DNA of 64,000 bases, taken from contig JBBMOA010000015.1 of NCBI GenBank assembly GCA_037954235.1, positions 22,982,069 through 23,046,068 of the forward strand, given 5' to 3'. The stretch comes from Aulostomus chinensis (lineage: Eukaryota > Chordata > Actinopteri > Syngnathiformes > Aulostomidae). Positions 1 to 12,949 of this stretch are shown here, one piece after another (position 1 is the stretch's first letter; every line of letters begins with the position of its first letter). The translations under genes and the position numbers were made by a program. The notes beneath the pieces were generated by a model that was not told the origin of the DNA, did no database searches, and saw nothing but the letters and a program-made list of their open reading frames with translations.

Positions 1-46
1 TCCAAATTCTACAGAGCACAATTTAATTCAATATATAATAAAGTAA

Positions 47-430
47 GGCTGCACGGTCGTGCAGTGGTTAGCACTGTGGCCCTTCAGCAAGAAGGTTCCG
101 GGTTTGAGTCCCGGCTCGGGCGTGGGATCTTTCTGTGTGGAGTTTGTATGTTCTCCCCGTGCCTGTGTGGGTTCTCTCTGGGTACTCCGGTTTTCTCCCA
201 CCATCCAAAGACATGCAAGTTGGGGACTAGGCTGATTGAATTCTCTAAATTGACCAAAGGTATGAATGTGAGTGTGAATGGTTGTTCGTCTCTCTATGTT
301 GGCCCTGCGATGGACTGGCGACATGTCCAGGGTGTACCCCGCCTCTCGCCCGTTGACGCTGAGATAGTCTCCAGCCCCCCCGCGACCCTTAATGTGGAGG
401 AATAAGCGGAAGATGACGATGGATGGATAG
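47..430 (+). repeat. tRNA-headed SINE, family A, full length with TSD
   Basis: The copy has a tRNA-like head with a B-box-like GGTTTGAGTCCC. The body has the landmarks CTTTCTGTGTGGAGTTTG, TTGACC and GGCCCTGCGATGGACTGG, and the tail is ATGGATGGATAG. It is flanked by the perfect 10-bp direct repeat AATAAAGTAA (37-46 and 431-440), which is a target-site duplication from retroposition. Several other copies of this family lie in the window on both strands. The ORFs across it (113 and 138 residues) are by-products of the repeat. Confidence 0.85.
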
Positions 431-3400
431 AATAAAGTAAACAAAGCCAGTTGATTGGTGTCTTGCTACTTGTAAACAATGTTTTAAACATGCAAACTAA
501 AAAAGCTCTGCTTCTTTGCACTTTGTCTCTGCACTTTGTTATTAATCATAAAAAAATCCTATGAAAACTAGCTTTGGAAGAAGTCAATGACATGTAAAAA
601 ACTGTTTGAGCAATTATATCAAATTAACAAAGATGTTTGACTAAACTACAGGGAAAGAGTTTTGTGTTCAATATACATTTGAGCTTATATTTAAAAAAAT
701 GTATAATAGAAAATAAAGAAAGAAACAATAAACAATAAAAACAACCCTGTTACCAAACTGTATATGATATGTTTGTAAGGCTTTAGTGAAGCATGATCTG
801 CTATGTAATGTTCACTACGAGTGTGCACAGACATCCCACATCATCATACATCCTAGCCAGCTCCTCTGCTTGTTAAAACCTCTTCAGAAGATGCACTCCC
901 TCGTTACTGAGGCACCTGTCTTTTTGGGTGGCCTGGTAACCTTCTGTCCAAATGGGCACCTGATGACTGTCATTGCCCCTCAGGGCATTTATGCTATCTA
1001 TGCTGGTCCTGCTCCTGCCAGCTTGCTTGTTTGGTGAGGTTTACTCAGATTTATGACCACCAGTGGAAGCTTTGGTTCTGTGAATTATCTCCACCTGCAC
1101 TGGAGCCTGTATTTGGTTTTTGTTACTTTTTTTTTAAACTTCTACTGCATGTATAGTGTGCATAAGCAGACAGATGACAAATCCAATGAATTACTGGAAT
1201 ATTAAGTGAAGGAAAAGAGGACATGCAGTTGCCTTCACACAGAACAGAGGGGAACCTGAATGAGTATGAGAATGATGCGAATCCGACACTGAGCCAGTGA
1301 AGATTATGAGAGCTCTCTCCACCACAACATCAAAACACAAGATGAAGGAAAATGTTTTGGAAGAAAGCTTCCTCCAATCAAGCTCCAGAGATTTGCAAAA
1401 TCATCATTGTATTTCATGTAACCTCTCTGTTGTTGAATACATAGTTGAAAATGCTTTATTTGCATCACAACAAGGCAATTGTGGGTTTGAACATGCCAGC
1501 TGGCTGTGTGGTTTTCTCTGGATGCCCCAATTTCCTCCATCAACCAAGCAAGTGTATATAGCTAGTGTCTTCAAATTATGAGAGAGTGTAAGGATGTATC
1601 TCTTTGAAGGATACTATAGCTTCCACACATTCTTGTTTATTCACTAAGAAATAATGATAAAATATAACACATTTGTCTTCCATTTGGCACTGACCTCCTG
1701 TCATTAGATCTGCTACTTGTCCCATCTCTTTCTGCCTGCTCTATGGATTCTTTTTCTTTTTAACTACTAGAAGACCCACATCATTTTGCTGTCAAAATAT
1801 CCCCTCCCTCCACTCTCCTCTCAAACTTGACCAGAGAGTTCTCAGCAGAGGTTCTTGGTGTTTGAACACACTTCCTGTTTCCTGTCAGTCATCTGTCTGC
1901 CATAGCATAGCACATTCCCCAGACACATCTAGTAACGCGAGAGGGGACCACCTTGTCATATTTGCACTTGTGGTTTCATCAAAGGGAGCCAAAGTTATAC
2001 CAAGCATGAGTTTGAGCTCATTTGATTCAAGTTTTGAAGGCAGTACAAACTGTCCTTTCACAGCTGTCCAATAAAACAAATCTGACTATCATCAGCCCCC
2101 TCTTCTACCTGCTGTATTGATTTATAGAAGCTTGTGACAAGCATTAACTTTTTTGTGGGTGGATGTGAGAACATCTCCACAGTCAGTCCTTGGAAGGTCA
2201 GAGACCTCTTGGCTGGTGTTATTGTTGAGGCTGACATTGACAGGCAGTTGCCTTCAAAATGTGAACAGCTTTTAATGCAACTAGTTCTGCTTTAGAGAGT
2301 GTCATACAACTTAAAATCATCTCCATTTTTACACCATGTTGCACTGCACTGTTAACCCATCATCTGTGATGGTTTTGTGATCATTGCCTGACTAGTTGGT
2401 GACTTGTTCAAGGTTAGACTCTGTGCTGAGGGGTGGTCTGAAGAGCTCATGGTTGCCACTGCAGTTTCCAAATCTTACCTAGGAAGGCTAGAGATTTGGG
2501 TCAGTATGACAGAGACGTTGAAACTGGAGGGTACAGCAGCAGATTGCAAAGGTTTGTTAGTGGTCTTGGCTTTAATGTAGCAGAAGAAAAGGGGGCAGGC
2601 TTTAATCAGAGATGTGGGCATGGGGTGGAGAGAGCAGGTGGATATAGCCTTAAGACTTGATCCCACTTGTCCAAAAACCCAGTGACACCCAGGTATTTTT
2701 CTGCAACAATGGACAGGCAGAATGGGGGTGATCATGCTCGGAGGATTGTCTTGAGAGGAATGACACACAGCTAAAGTTCCCTGAGAACTACGGGACTTCA
2801 GCTGTTAGCTTGATCTAAGTCTCAGTAGTATACTATAGACTATTTATTTCTCTATATAACACAGCAACAACAATGTTATGCATAAAGATGTTGATCAAAT
2901 GAATCCGGCTATGAAAAATAATTTAGTAATTATTAAGAAGTAATTATAAATCGAATGTGATTTATTTGGATTTAAATCCACCTCAGGGCACCACCCTGAA
3001 AACTGGGAAAAAGCCAGTTAACTGAGTTCAGGCTTGTAGAAGCACCAACTACATTACAGAACTATTAAGTTGTAAATGATTAACAGATAAATCAATAACT
3101 ATAATCAGAACTACTTAGCAAAAGTGAGTAAGTTGAAGGATTCTGGAATTCTTGGCAAGGAATAGGTTTGCATATTATTCACTCATGCAACATTAAAGAC
3201 AACCACCTGTGTATTTTATTATGTTTATTTACAAAATAAAAGACAAATACATAGTATAACCTAGCTAACTATCCAAGGAACTAAACTACAAAGAAGAGTG
3301 TGTGCATATGAGCGGGTGTGTGTGAGAGAGAAGGAATGTCTTTGTCTCTGTGTGTTGATGTGCATGTAATGCAGAGATGAAAACACATGGTCTGAGACAA

Positions 3401-3533
3401 AGAGGAGTGTGAATGAAGCGGGATGTTTGAATCTCCCACCCATAAATAGTTAGACTGGAGTCCAAACAAGACTAGGTGAGTGTGTGTCATGGTGCAGGTT
3501 AAGAGAGAGGGTGATTAGTTTGCATGTATATAT
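431..3533. other. kirrel3 intron or downstream sequence, no gene recognised
   Basis: AT-rich unique-looking sequence. Short ORFs (up to 97 codons) show no family motif or splice-bounded conserved segment that I recognise. I looked on the minus strand for the next kirrel3 exon (second half of Ig3) and did not find it. Confidence 0.6.
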
Positions 3534-4334
3534 TATTTGTCTCCATTGACTACTGCAACTCTCTTCTGGCAGGCCTCCCTGCATGCTCATTCAAGCCTCT
3601 GCAGATGATCCAGAATGCAGCAGCACGTCTGGTCTTCAACCAGCCCAAAAGGGCACATGTCACCCCGCTGCTGGTTTCTCTTCACTGGCTTCCAGTGGCA
3701 GCCAGGATCAAATTCAAGGCACTTCTCTTAGCTTACAAAACAATCACAAGAACGGCTCCAGCCTACCTGGAATCCCTGATCCAGGTCTACTCTCCTTCTC
3801 TCCCACTACGCTCTGCATGCAAAAGACGCCTGGTGCTTCCAGCCCAGCGCTGCTCCAAATCTCTAGCCAGACTCTTCTCTTCTGTTGTTCCCAAATGGTG
3901 GAACGAACTACCCAACTCTGTACATTCTGCTGAGTCCCTTTCTACTTTTAAGAGACAATTGAAGACTCAATTGTTCAGAGAGCACCTAGGCACTTAACCT
4001 GACTCTTCTCCTCGTTGGGGTAGAATAAGTCAGAGGGTCCAAGACCCAGCACTTAGTGATTATGTAGCACTAACTGTGTTGTGTGATGTTGTATGTCTGT
4101 TATATATAAAAAAAAAAAAAAAATTTAAATTAAAAAAAAAAAAGGTGGGGGGGCAACACTTCTTCTGCCACTAGAAGGCAGTACCTGTGACCAAATCACA
4201 ACTGAAGCACTTTTGCGCTTCCTATGGACTTTTCCTTAATTAGGTCTAAATTTTTGCTTGTGTTGTACGTCGCTTTGGACAAAAGCGTCTGCTAAATGAA
4301 ATTGTAGAATTGTAGAATTGTAGAATTGTAGACT
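3534..4334 (+). mobile_element. L2-like LINE, 5'-truncated 3' end
   Basis: An open frame from about 3530 to 3997 encodes the C-terminal part of a LINE reverse-transcriptase polyprotein. Recognisable blocks are DYCNSLLAGLP, MIQNAAARLV, LHWLPVAARIKFK, WWNELPNS and FKRQLKTQLF, an arrangement typical of L2/CR1-type elements. The 3' UTR contains A-rich tracts (4110-4144) and ends with GTACGTCGCTTTGGACAAAA followed by an 8-bp TTGTAGAA-type tail repeat (about 4303-4334). The endonuclease and most of the RT are missing, consistent with the usual 5' truncation. The frame is intact over about 157 codons, so the copy is not very old. Confidence 0.85.
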
Positions 4335-7300
4335 AGCACCAAATTTCTCACAACCAGTGATCACGACAATACTCTCGAGATTAAACAACAACAATTCATG
4401 AACATCACCAATCATCAGTCTGTTTAATGTTGTGTCCTAAATGCTGTGTTCATGCCCAGTTGTGTTACAAGTTCAGATGTTGCTCAGCTGGTGTGCTACT
4501 GGTTGATGAACCCAGGAGGGAAGAGTCTGTTGTCCAGAGGTTTGATGCTGTTTGTTGCTGTGCTGTGTTCAGGGAAAACAGTAGGATGCTGGTTGTTTCT
4601 TTTTGTCTAGGTCAAGTTAGAAGCCTGGTGCTAACTTGCTGTTCCCGTGCTGGCAGAGTTTGAGTCAGCTAGTAGGCAATATGTAGCGGCTGCACTCTGG
4701 GGGTCCTGGGCAGGATTGGAATCCAGGTGTGAAATGGCTGGGGCTTCTTGGAAATAGAGTCCCCTATAGAATTTATTGGTTCTGTGGGTCCTTTCCATGT
4801 GGTCAGGCCATGAGGCCGTTAGGGCCAACAAAAACGAGTTGGAGGAAGCTGGGACCTGAGCTTGGTGCTTGCTGTATCATGACTTTTATGGTACTGATGG
4901 ATATGTTCATGTTCTATTCTCAGAGGCGAACCCCTGTTTTTTTCTATGCAGCTTTCATTTTATCTTATTCATTTTATGATCTCTGTTTCTGTATTCTGTT
5001 ACTTCTTCTAGAAGACATTTGTACCCAAAAGATCAGCATAGGTGGCTTTGCTGCTTGCTTTTTCAAGCTGTCACTTTGTTTTTTTCTTAGGTGGACTGTC
5101 TTGTCACTGCATCTGACTCTCAGTTTTTGTTTTGCGTGACCAAAATGATAGCACGACTCTGGAACAGGCTGCACTGTATCATCTCAGACTTCCTGCGCTG
5201 AGTTCTGAGTGCAGTGGTGAGCATGAAAAATACAGAATCCTCCATGCTGTGCCTAAAAAAAACATCTGTCAGCCCTGTTTGCATCTATTCATGTTTGTGA
5301 ACCACTCTATTGGCCCAATTTTCAGGTGACTTAGATGAGGGGTGTCACATGGCCAAGGAAGAACCTATATACATTTTTGGGCAGATCTGTTACATATAGC
5401 ATAAAATAATGTTGTTTTATGAGGAGATGATGACCCTCCAAGGCCTCTCGGATTTGATTTAGTCCAAAAGCAGAGTGAATCAGAGCCCTTGTGTTCACAT
5501 CAAATAGATGATGGGCAGAACTGAGACTCTCATTAGACACCACTAAAGTGACAACTGAAGAAACACGAGATGACACGTTTGCTTCAAAATAAACAGCACT
5601 CAACAGCAGTGATGGCACTCAGCACTGGCATCACAGCTCCCCTCAGGAATAGGAGGCACTTGAACTGCAACTGACACCACCTTATTTCTTTCTTCCCCTC
5701 CTTTATCTGCCCCCCATACAATTCAATTAACACCATCCTTTACAATCAATTTCTGTTTCTCTCACTCCATCCATCTCTTCACTTCCTCTGCAAGGTTATG
5801 AAGACAAATAGACAATAATTCCTTGGCTCCCAGTTTCATTCCATGGACATCCTGTATCTTTCTGCTGAGACCATCATGCTCTCTCACACAGGCTGGAGAA
5901 AGACACGTCATTTAGGACCTGCTGGAATACACATTTGATATGCATAGCTCCCTATGTCATTATCCAAGAGGAGTGCACAATGCACAAACATTTCATAAAT
6001 GGGCAGATGGACAGAGGCAGACTGATCCACTGGCTGATGACTTACTCATGAACCCCAGTCATTTGTCATTTCTTTACTAGTAAATTGAGCTCTTGCATTC
6101 AATCCTATGATGGAGGGGGGAGAAAGAGAGAGAGAGAGAGGTGGAGGAGTGGAAGCAGGGAAGAGAAATAAGGAACATCTGGAGCTTATGTGATAAGGAG
6201 GAGCCTTGACTGAGCATACTCACTCCACCTGCCCTCACACTTTTCCCATTTCACAGACATGATCAAGAGCATGCTCACTGGATTGAGTATTACGAGGAAG
6301 CGTGTTTGTCAGACACTGACACCAGGACAGTTGTGGCTGGCATACAATAATATCATTAAATATATCATGAGTCATTTCCATTCACCAGGAGCAAGAAGAT
6401 GATAATAACAATGGAAAACTGGAATCTCTATATTTTGTCCATTATTTATTTATATTCTCAATGCTTTTTGTCTCCCTTTATATTTGTCAATGGGTTTTGC
6501 AAATAATCAACCACTGAGAATTATTTAAATGTACAATTAAATGTTGTAGCTTCATTAGATCCTTCAGTCTCCTCGCACCATCCCACTAGATCATGAATGA
6601 GGTGCCAGATGGACTCTGCTGCTTATTGCTCCACACTAGAGTCTCCCTCTTTGACATCCATCACCTGCTGTTGCTTCAGAGAGAATCAGAACAGCTAGGC
6701 TCCCATCTCCGTCCTCAGCAGCCTCCTACTCGCCACATTTAATGACACTGTTGTTTCCAGAGAAGAAATGGTTCTGGACAGACAGGGTTTGCAACCAAGA
6801 ATGAAAATGTCGACTGTGAAAGGAATGTAGCCCTATCAAGTGCTTTTCATGTTGGAAACTTCTTTCTATAATGAGATTCATTTATTTCATAATGATTGAC
6901 AGTGATAGTGCACATGTCGTCAAAGAGTAGGAGAGAACACAATTTCTGTGTTTGTGTTTATACATTTTGAAACGATGCATGTCAATAACAAAATGATTGA
7001 CAGAAAGATAAGTCACATGTCAACACTCATTGATCTAATCATCTGATCTGAGCCAGCTTCACTTCATCGAGAGACAAGCCACCTATGGAATCTTGTATCA
7101 TGTGACACCTTTCCTGTCCCTCCTCTAGTCGTGTGTTGGCCTTGAAGCAAGCACACTTTTGAGGTCTACAACAGTTTCAGCAGGACAGAGCAGGTGCAGA
7201 CCGACACAGCTCTTACTCCCACCACAAAGTGGGTCTGATTGACAAGTTGTTTAATTGAATTTGAATTATTTACTTGGAATAAAAACAAAATTCTCTGTTG

Positions 7301-9175
7301 TCTCTCTTGTTTGGCTCTTTTTCTTTCTGAATTCTCTCTATTGTCCTTTTTTAAAGAAGTTTACACTGACATTAATTCTGTTCGTCGATGAGTTGGATGA
7401 AGTGTAACCATAATAACTGAAGTTTATATATGCTGTACAGTCACTACAGTAAAATCCTTCGTCTCATCACAGTCAGGGGAATGGCCTCAAACTTTATGCA
7501 GTATGCCTAAATGAACCCCTCAACTTAGGGAAATATTACTTCAAAACAGTCTAAAACTTACAGTAGCTTCAGAAAATGTGCACAGGTCTTGTTGCAGTCA
7601 CTACCTGGAGCCCCCACCATGAATGCTGACAGCTAGTGAGACTTGAGGGACTCTAATTGGATGGCGTAGTGATGGCAACTGCCCATTTTTAGTTGTCCCC
7701 CCTGAAAATCTTGACCTCAGGACATTACATAACCTCACAGGAACAAAACCTGACTATGGTTCTAATAGTTAACAGAGATTAGATACAGTAGCAACTGGTG
7801 CAGTTGCTATTTTTATGTAATTTATATACAGTTAGTATGTTGAAGCAGATGGTTAACAACACAGCAGCGACATGGGCGTCTGTAGTGTCCCTCACTCGTG
7901 AACTACTGCCCTCCTGCAGGAATGTCCATATCTCTGCAGTTGTGTCAAGCACCAGATGATCCAGTGAGAGACAGGTGTTCAAGTCCCTTTCAAGTCTGAG
8001 AGTTTCTCATCTTTACTCCAAATGTTCTTAAATTTCTTCTGTTTTTGTCTGCTCCCCATTCTGCTTCTCCCCCCAACTGGACCTTGCCAGTTACCCTAAT
8101 TCAAAGGCTTCTTTTTTCCCCCAGTTTCTCAACTTAAAGTGTGAGTGGAGGTGGCAAGGAGGAGAGAGGAGTTGAGGCAACAGGCTTTCAACAAGATGAG
8201 ACCTACATGCCTCTGAGCACCATTTTTGAGAGAGGGCAATTAAATATGATATTTGGCACAACTGCATCATTTGTGCATTAGTTTGTGTACGACTTCCATG
8301 GTATTTCACGATCAATTCAATTTTAATCACATCGTGTGACAGGAATTTCTGATGTCATATATTTTCATCCCCAATAAATATATATGAAATCTTACTATCA
8401 AACTCAAAAGCTGTAGAAGGTTATCATTGGGGCCTGTTACACATTGAGGAAAGCAGTTAGAGATGATTGAATTTAAGTGTCTGTTGCCACAGAGAAGATG
8501 ACGCTTCTTCATCTCTGGGTTTCTGCTTCACCGATGTTTATTGCTGCTGGGGCCATTATTGTATTATCTTGCCTGTATTGTGTAATTCCACACCTACTGC
8601 ATCACTCTTTTTTTTTAAATTTTATTTATCACTGCATGTTATTTGATTGATTGAGGTTGGTTTTTTTTTTTTTCTTTTCTGACTATAAAATAATTGTGAA
8701 AGGGTTCTGACCCAGCACCAGCTCTTTTGCTCATGTCCAGTTTGGGTTCAGACAGTAAAATGTCACCAAGCACACTGTAATTTCAGTCGGTGTGTCACGC
8801 CTCTTGTTTGATACACCTGATACATCCTTGCTCTCAGCTAGTCCAGTGAACCTATTCTCTCCTCCAGATGCATTTTTTTTGGAGCTGAGGAGTAATTCAG
8901 AACAATGTGCTGAGATCGATTTCTGGGTCACAAGCAGGAGGACTGAAGGTGAGGAGGTCTCATCCCCCTGCCCCCTCATCAACCTAAACTGACCTGAAAA
9001 CTCATATGCTATGAATTTCCAGAAAGGAATTTTCTTTTTGAGAATCTTATATTGTTCAGGTTGTAAATTTTTGATTTTTTTTTTTTGTATGTCTATCACA
9101 AAAGGATCCGAATTTGAATCATCAGCACATGACACAGCACTGCCAGGCTGTGGTCTTTTCCAGGTCTCCTCTCTT
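4335..9175. other. Non-coding stretch, no gene recognised
   Basis: No exon with a recognisable protein family and splice borders was seen on either strand. It contains a short (GA)n tract at about 6119-6141 and T-rich runs near 8610-8675 and 9075. ORFs of up to 136 codons here (for example 4729-5139 and 8731-9135) are low-complexity or unassignable and are not called as genes. Confidence 0.6.
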
Positions 9176-9947
9176 AAAGACCCACTCTGATGAAAATCAT
9201 GTTTTTCATGTTGTTCACATGTTCATATGGCATTTTCTGAGGATAGAGGATATATCTCGAGAAAACTAAGCTCAAAATTTTATTTCTGAGTATTTCTGCA
9301 TTCAAATTGCTGTGAACCAATTGCTGACCCTACAAGGCAGGATCAGGCAGATCGCCTTTGCCACGTTACAAAGCCACTGGGCGGGCCAAAGGCTCGTGTC
9401 CCACTCTGCCCTGCTCCACCCCCTCAGACTCTGATGAGTCGAGTAGACATGGCCGATCAACACGGATGTGTTGTAGCGGATTGCAATGCTAAGAAGAAAG
9501 ATAATGACATTAGCTTTCATAATCTACTGAAACACTTTGCTGTGAGAGAGGAATGGATATGGTTCCTTGGTCATAACAATGGAACAAACCACATATTTAA
9601 TTGGTTAGCATTCAACACTTCACAGAAGACGGTTTCACCAGCTAGCAGGTGGTCCAGGACAGCGAGTGCAGCTGGTTTGAACTCTCAGACAAATGCGACG
9701 TTTCTCCAGACCTGCGTGTGGGGTATCCCCCCACTGCTGTGTCGTGCACGAGGGAGGGCACTGAGCAGTGCTGTCTCTGCCCACAACTCAGAGGTGAATT
9801 GTTAATGAGCTACTGGCGCTCTGCAGAAGCAGAGTCATGTGAAATGGCACAGGTTTTGTGATTTGGGCTGAAAACTTCATAAAGACAATTCAAAGACCAC
9901 TGAGAAAACTTTAAAATAGCTAAAAAGGAGGATTGAAGTGGGTCTTT
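9176..9947 (+). mobile_element. Putative P-like DNA transposon remnant carrying a THAP domain
   Basis: The ends carry short terminal inverted repeats: AAAGACCCACT at 9176-9186 and its reverse complement ending at 9947. The interior encodes a broken THAP zinc-finger domain (see the pseudogene entry). THAP domains form the N-terminal DNA-binding part of P-element-family transposases, so a P-like non-autonomous remnant of about 772 bp is the simplest reading. I saw no matching target-site duplication, so the exact boundaries are tentative. It lies in the intron or downstream region about 180 bp past the kirrel3 Ig3 exon. Confidence 0.55.
9434..9861 (+). pseudogene. Degenerate THAP-domain protein (P-transposase-like or THAP9-like N terminus)
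   Basis: From an ATG at 9434 or 9449 the frame reads MADQHGCVVADCN, giving the C-x4-C pair of a THAP zinc finger. It continues with DISFHNLL, matching the conserved SFH block, and REEWIW, matching the conserved Trp. After a frame change near 9600 the next frame reads SIQHFTEDGF at 9607-9636, which aligns with the family signature C-x-x-H-F-T-x-D-x-F. The cysteine position is a serine codon (AGC). A TAG follows shortly after, and an open frame resumes to about 9861 with further Cys residues. The frameshift, lost zinc ligand and stop make this a pseudogene. The THAP family is C2CH zinc-dependent and DNA-binding. Assignment to P-type transposase rather than a host THAP gene is inferred from the flanking inverted repeats. 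Confidence 0.6.
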
Positions 9948-10122
9948 CATTGGCTTTCATGCAGTGAGGAGGAGAAGCTTGGCCCTTCTATGGCATGCAG
10001 GTGTTTCATTGACTTAGTGCTGCAGTATTCATGAGGGAAGGGGAGCTAGCCTGATTTTCTGATAGCTTTCTAAAGGAAATAGGAGAGGTTGTGTCTCAGA
10101 GAGGTGGATTTGCAGAGCTGAC

Positions 10123-10228
10123 CTGTAGTAAAGGACAGGAGGGTTGGCTTTGGCGGTGCAACGGAATTTGACCAGGTTTCCTTCCAGAACAGGCTGGGGC
10201 TCCACGGTGAGGTTGACGATAGGCAGGT
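10123..10228 (-). CDS. kirrel3: kirrel3 exon: first half of Ig domain 3
   Basis: This 106-bp minus-strand exon is bounded by an AG acceptor (10229-10230) after TCACTCTTTC and a GT donor (10121-10122). It contributes the last 2 bases of a His codon shared with the preceding exon, then [17 protein letters not shown], then [16 protein letters not shown], and ends with AG of a split Arg codon. The Cys is the first Ig cysteine of domain 3. The blocks [10 protein letters not shown] and C-AKANP match my knowledge of KIRREL3 better than KIRREL1. The product is a type I Ig-superfamily adhesion receptor that acts at cell contacts and synapses in the nervous system. The next exon, which should start with the conserved Trp, was not found to the left. 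Confidence 0.92.
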
Positions 10229-12949
10229 CTGAAAGAGTGATATGACATCATGAGAAGACAAAAGACAAAGGTGTACAGAGGCTCAGCAATGGTTACACCG
10301 GTCACCTCAAGCTTTTTTTTCTTCACTTTTTTTAAGATCATTTAATGACAAAGTAAAACTGCATGTTGACAATCCCAGGTCAAATTTTATTTGTTGATGG
10401 CAGTGGAGCCCATGGATTACATTAATGATTGAATGGTGAATTTTGCCCAATGGAATTCTTGGGGTCTGCTGGAGCTCAGTTCACAAGTGTGGAACTGCTG
10501 GTTAATTTGTTTGACTTCTTAAGTGAATCCAGTGGCAAAGTTTGTAGTGAATGATGTAATCCAGTCCACTGAACTCACAGATCAATTGATCTGTTTGTTG
10601 TTTGACTGTGTGGTTTCTGAAACACAATAGAAGAAGTAAAAGGCATTCTCTATCCTTACAGCTTTTATTGCTCACGGCAAACATGAATTCCACTGACATT
10701 CAATAGTGGTTGTAACATCACAGGCAGCAGACAAGATTGGACATTGATGAGTGATAATTGCTACGATTCACGTCTGTGAAAACTGACTGGGTAAAGGAAC
10801 AATCTAAGGATTGAAATCCACTTCTGATGACTTTCTGACAGTGTTTCTCTTAACTTTAGTACATAAACAATAACCAATTACAATTTGTGAGTGTTCCACA
10901 TCACAAACAAATGAATGAAACAAAAAAATGTAGAATGTCAAACCTGGCAGATTGCCAGGACAACACACACGGACCACACAAACTTCAGCAGGCATTAACC
11001 AGCCTCATTACACAAGTCTTGAAAGGATGAGTAGACATGTTAAGGTATGACTGGAGGGTTGATCAGAAGAGTGGTCAGAGGGGTGAAGCGGCAGAGGGGA
11101 AAGTTGGAAGCAAAAAAACAGGCACAGAAACACAACTGGAACTGAGTCTGGCTGCAAGCACTAGTTAAATTCTACAATTCTGCAATTCTACAATTTCATC
11201 AGATCACATCACCAAAGTGATGTACAACACAAGCAAGAATTTAGACTGGAGGGAAAGCCTTATTAAGTACCACAAAAAGTTTGATTGGCCATAGGCACTG
11301 TCATCTAGTGGCTGAAGAAGTGACAGGTTGTATTTTCTTCATATACCGGTAATTTAACCACAACTGACCATAACCAATAATTCAACATCAACAATACCTT
11401 TCAACATGCAACACATTCAATATTCAACATTGTCAGTGTTAAGTATTCACTAAGACTGCAGTTCCTTTTTTGGCTGTGCACCCCCTACCCAACTGGGTTT
11501 ATGCACCCCCAATTCCCCACACCTTCAGGGAAAAAAGTGTAACTATGCCACATACAGTGCGAAGAAGATAACTTCTTCTACACTTCATCTTAAGATGAGG
11601 TGCATTTTGAATAGCCTGCATTTATTTATGAATTAATATGTCAGCTTTTCATTTTAAATTTTGCAAAGGAAATGTTTATTTACACGTCTTTATTGTGTGG
11701 GAAAATCCCACTTAAAAAAATACTTCAACCACCATCACATTTTTTATGTCGTGCAACCCCTAGTGGCAGCTCATGGGTACCACACTTTGGGAATCCCTGC
11801 ACTTAGATATCAGGATGAAGCCAATGATTCAAATACACATTAGTATGAATAAATAACTAATAAACCATTTGCAGAGAGGCATACAAATACTGTCATGCCA
11901 TCCTTATCCTGAAACACTGCTCACTGGACATCAACTGGCATGGACAACAGAAAATACATGGCACAATTAGTTGGATTTCTTAACACACTGGCGTTTTGAG
12001 GGTGTAAATAGATGTTTTGGTTCTAATTCCATTTTCTTTCATAATGGGGATTCATAGACAGAAGAGAAATGACTGCGAAGTAAAGAGACTGAGTGCTGTT
12101 TACCCTATAAACATACTGAGTGCTTCGATTAATGTAGACAAAGCAGGGTTTGATTTCAATCACATTCTTCTTTTTAGTTTCAGCAGTGAGATCCAAGGTG
12201 TCGTTTAGGTACTGTGGATTTTTTGATGTGTTCGATGACTTTTACTCTCAGACCCCTGCAGAAAAGTGGAGCCTCTGCTCATTCACACCACTGTGATACA
12301 GTATTGCCTCTTGAAGTTAACAGTAGTATTACAAGACAGTGCAGCTTGTACTGCAAGGAGTACTTCAAAGTAGGATCTGGTGTATCTGGGATTTCGTCAA
12401 TTTGTGTGGTTTGGGATAGCCAACGTACTGCAGTCAGGAAACATTAGTACAACGATGGTGGCTATCAGCTCACTGCATCAAGCCAATGTTTCGTCATCTT
12501 TTTGTGAGGAACTGAGAATAGGAACTATGTTTCTATGCCATACGATGGTGGATGGCACTAAGCGTGCGCTGTGCATTTGGGACAAGTTCAGCTTCATTTT
12601 GATGTTTTGAGGGCAACAATCAGTGCACCAAACATAGCCCAGTGTGCAGGGGGTGGGCATTAGATACCCAATTAGTCATAGATGTGTGTTAGGTGTGACA
12701 TTACTCAAACTAATCTGTGTGCCTCGTGTCATTCTCTTTAAATCCCAGCGTGTGCCAGGACTTGGCGTGTTGCTATTTCAGTGGGGCAAGCACTTCAACT
12801 GGGAGAGAAGACAGTACGTCTCAGCTGCAGAAATGAAATGAAAACGTCATAGGTGCTGGTTTGAAACTAGGAAAGACACTTGCGCTTGACCGCCAGCTTG
12901 TGCCATGTTTATAGATTGCTTAAATAGGTCCTCATATCTTGTTATCAAA
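10229..12949. other. kirrel3 intron segment
   Basis: Left part of the 17.7-kb intron between the Ig2 and Ig3 exons. Apart from the L2-like tail fragment listed separately (11168-11335), I see no recognisable repeat or coding block. The part from about 12000 to 12950 may include a badly decayed gag region upstream of the gypsy pol remnant, but no motif is clear enough to call. Confidence 0.5.
11168..11335 (-). repeat. L2-like LINE 3' tail fragment
   Basis: Read on the minus strand this matches the 3' end of the element at 3534-4334: a stretch around the SCACTAG-GCAGTACC type segment, CTTGTGTTGTACATCACTTTGG, and the ATTGTAGAATTG-type octamer tail (11168-11198). The RT is absent. It is severely 5'-truncated. 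Confidence 0.7.

Noticed and set aside
28..444. 138-residue minus and 113-residue plus ORFs at the left edge
   Set aside because: Both lie inside a SINE copy framed by its own target duplication. The same translated words recur in every other copy, so they are repeat by-products.
4729..5139. 136-residue plus-strand ORF rich in Phe, Leu and Cys
   Set aside because: Hydrophobic by T-rich composition. No motif, no splice or promoter context, and no similarity I recognise.
5860..5910. Candidate for the missing second Ig3 exon of kirrel3 on the minus strand
   Set aside because: A short resemblance to the region before the second Ig cysteine is interrupted by stop codons and has no fitting splice sites.
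8731..9135. 134-residue minus-strand ORF
   Set aside because: No recognisable domain. Tested as a candidate kirrel3 Ig3 exon but lacks the expected Cys-containing strand and splice borders.
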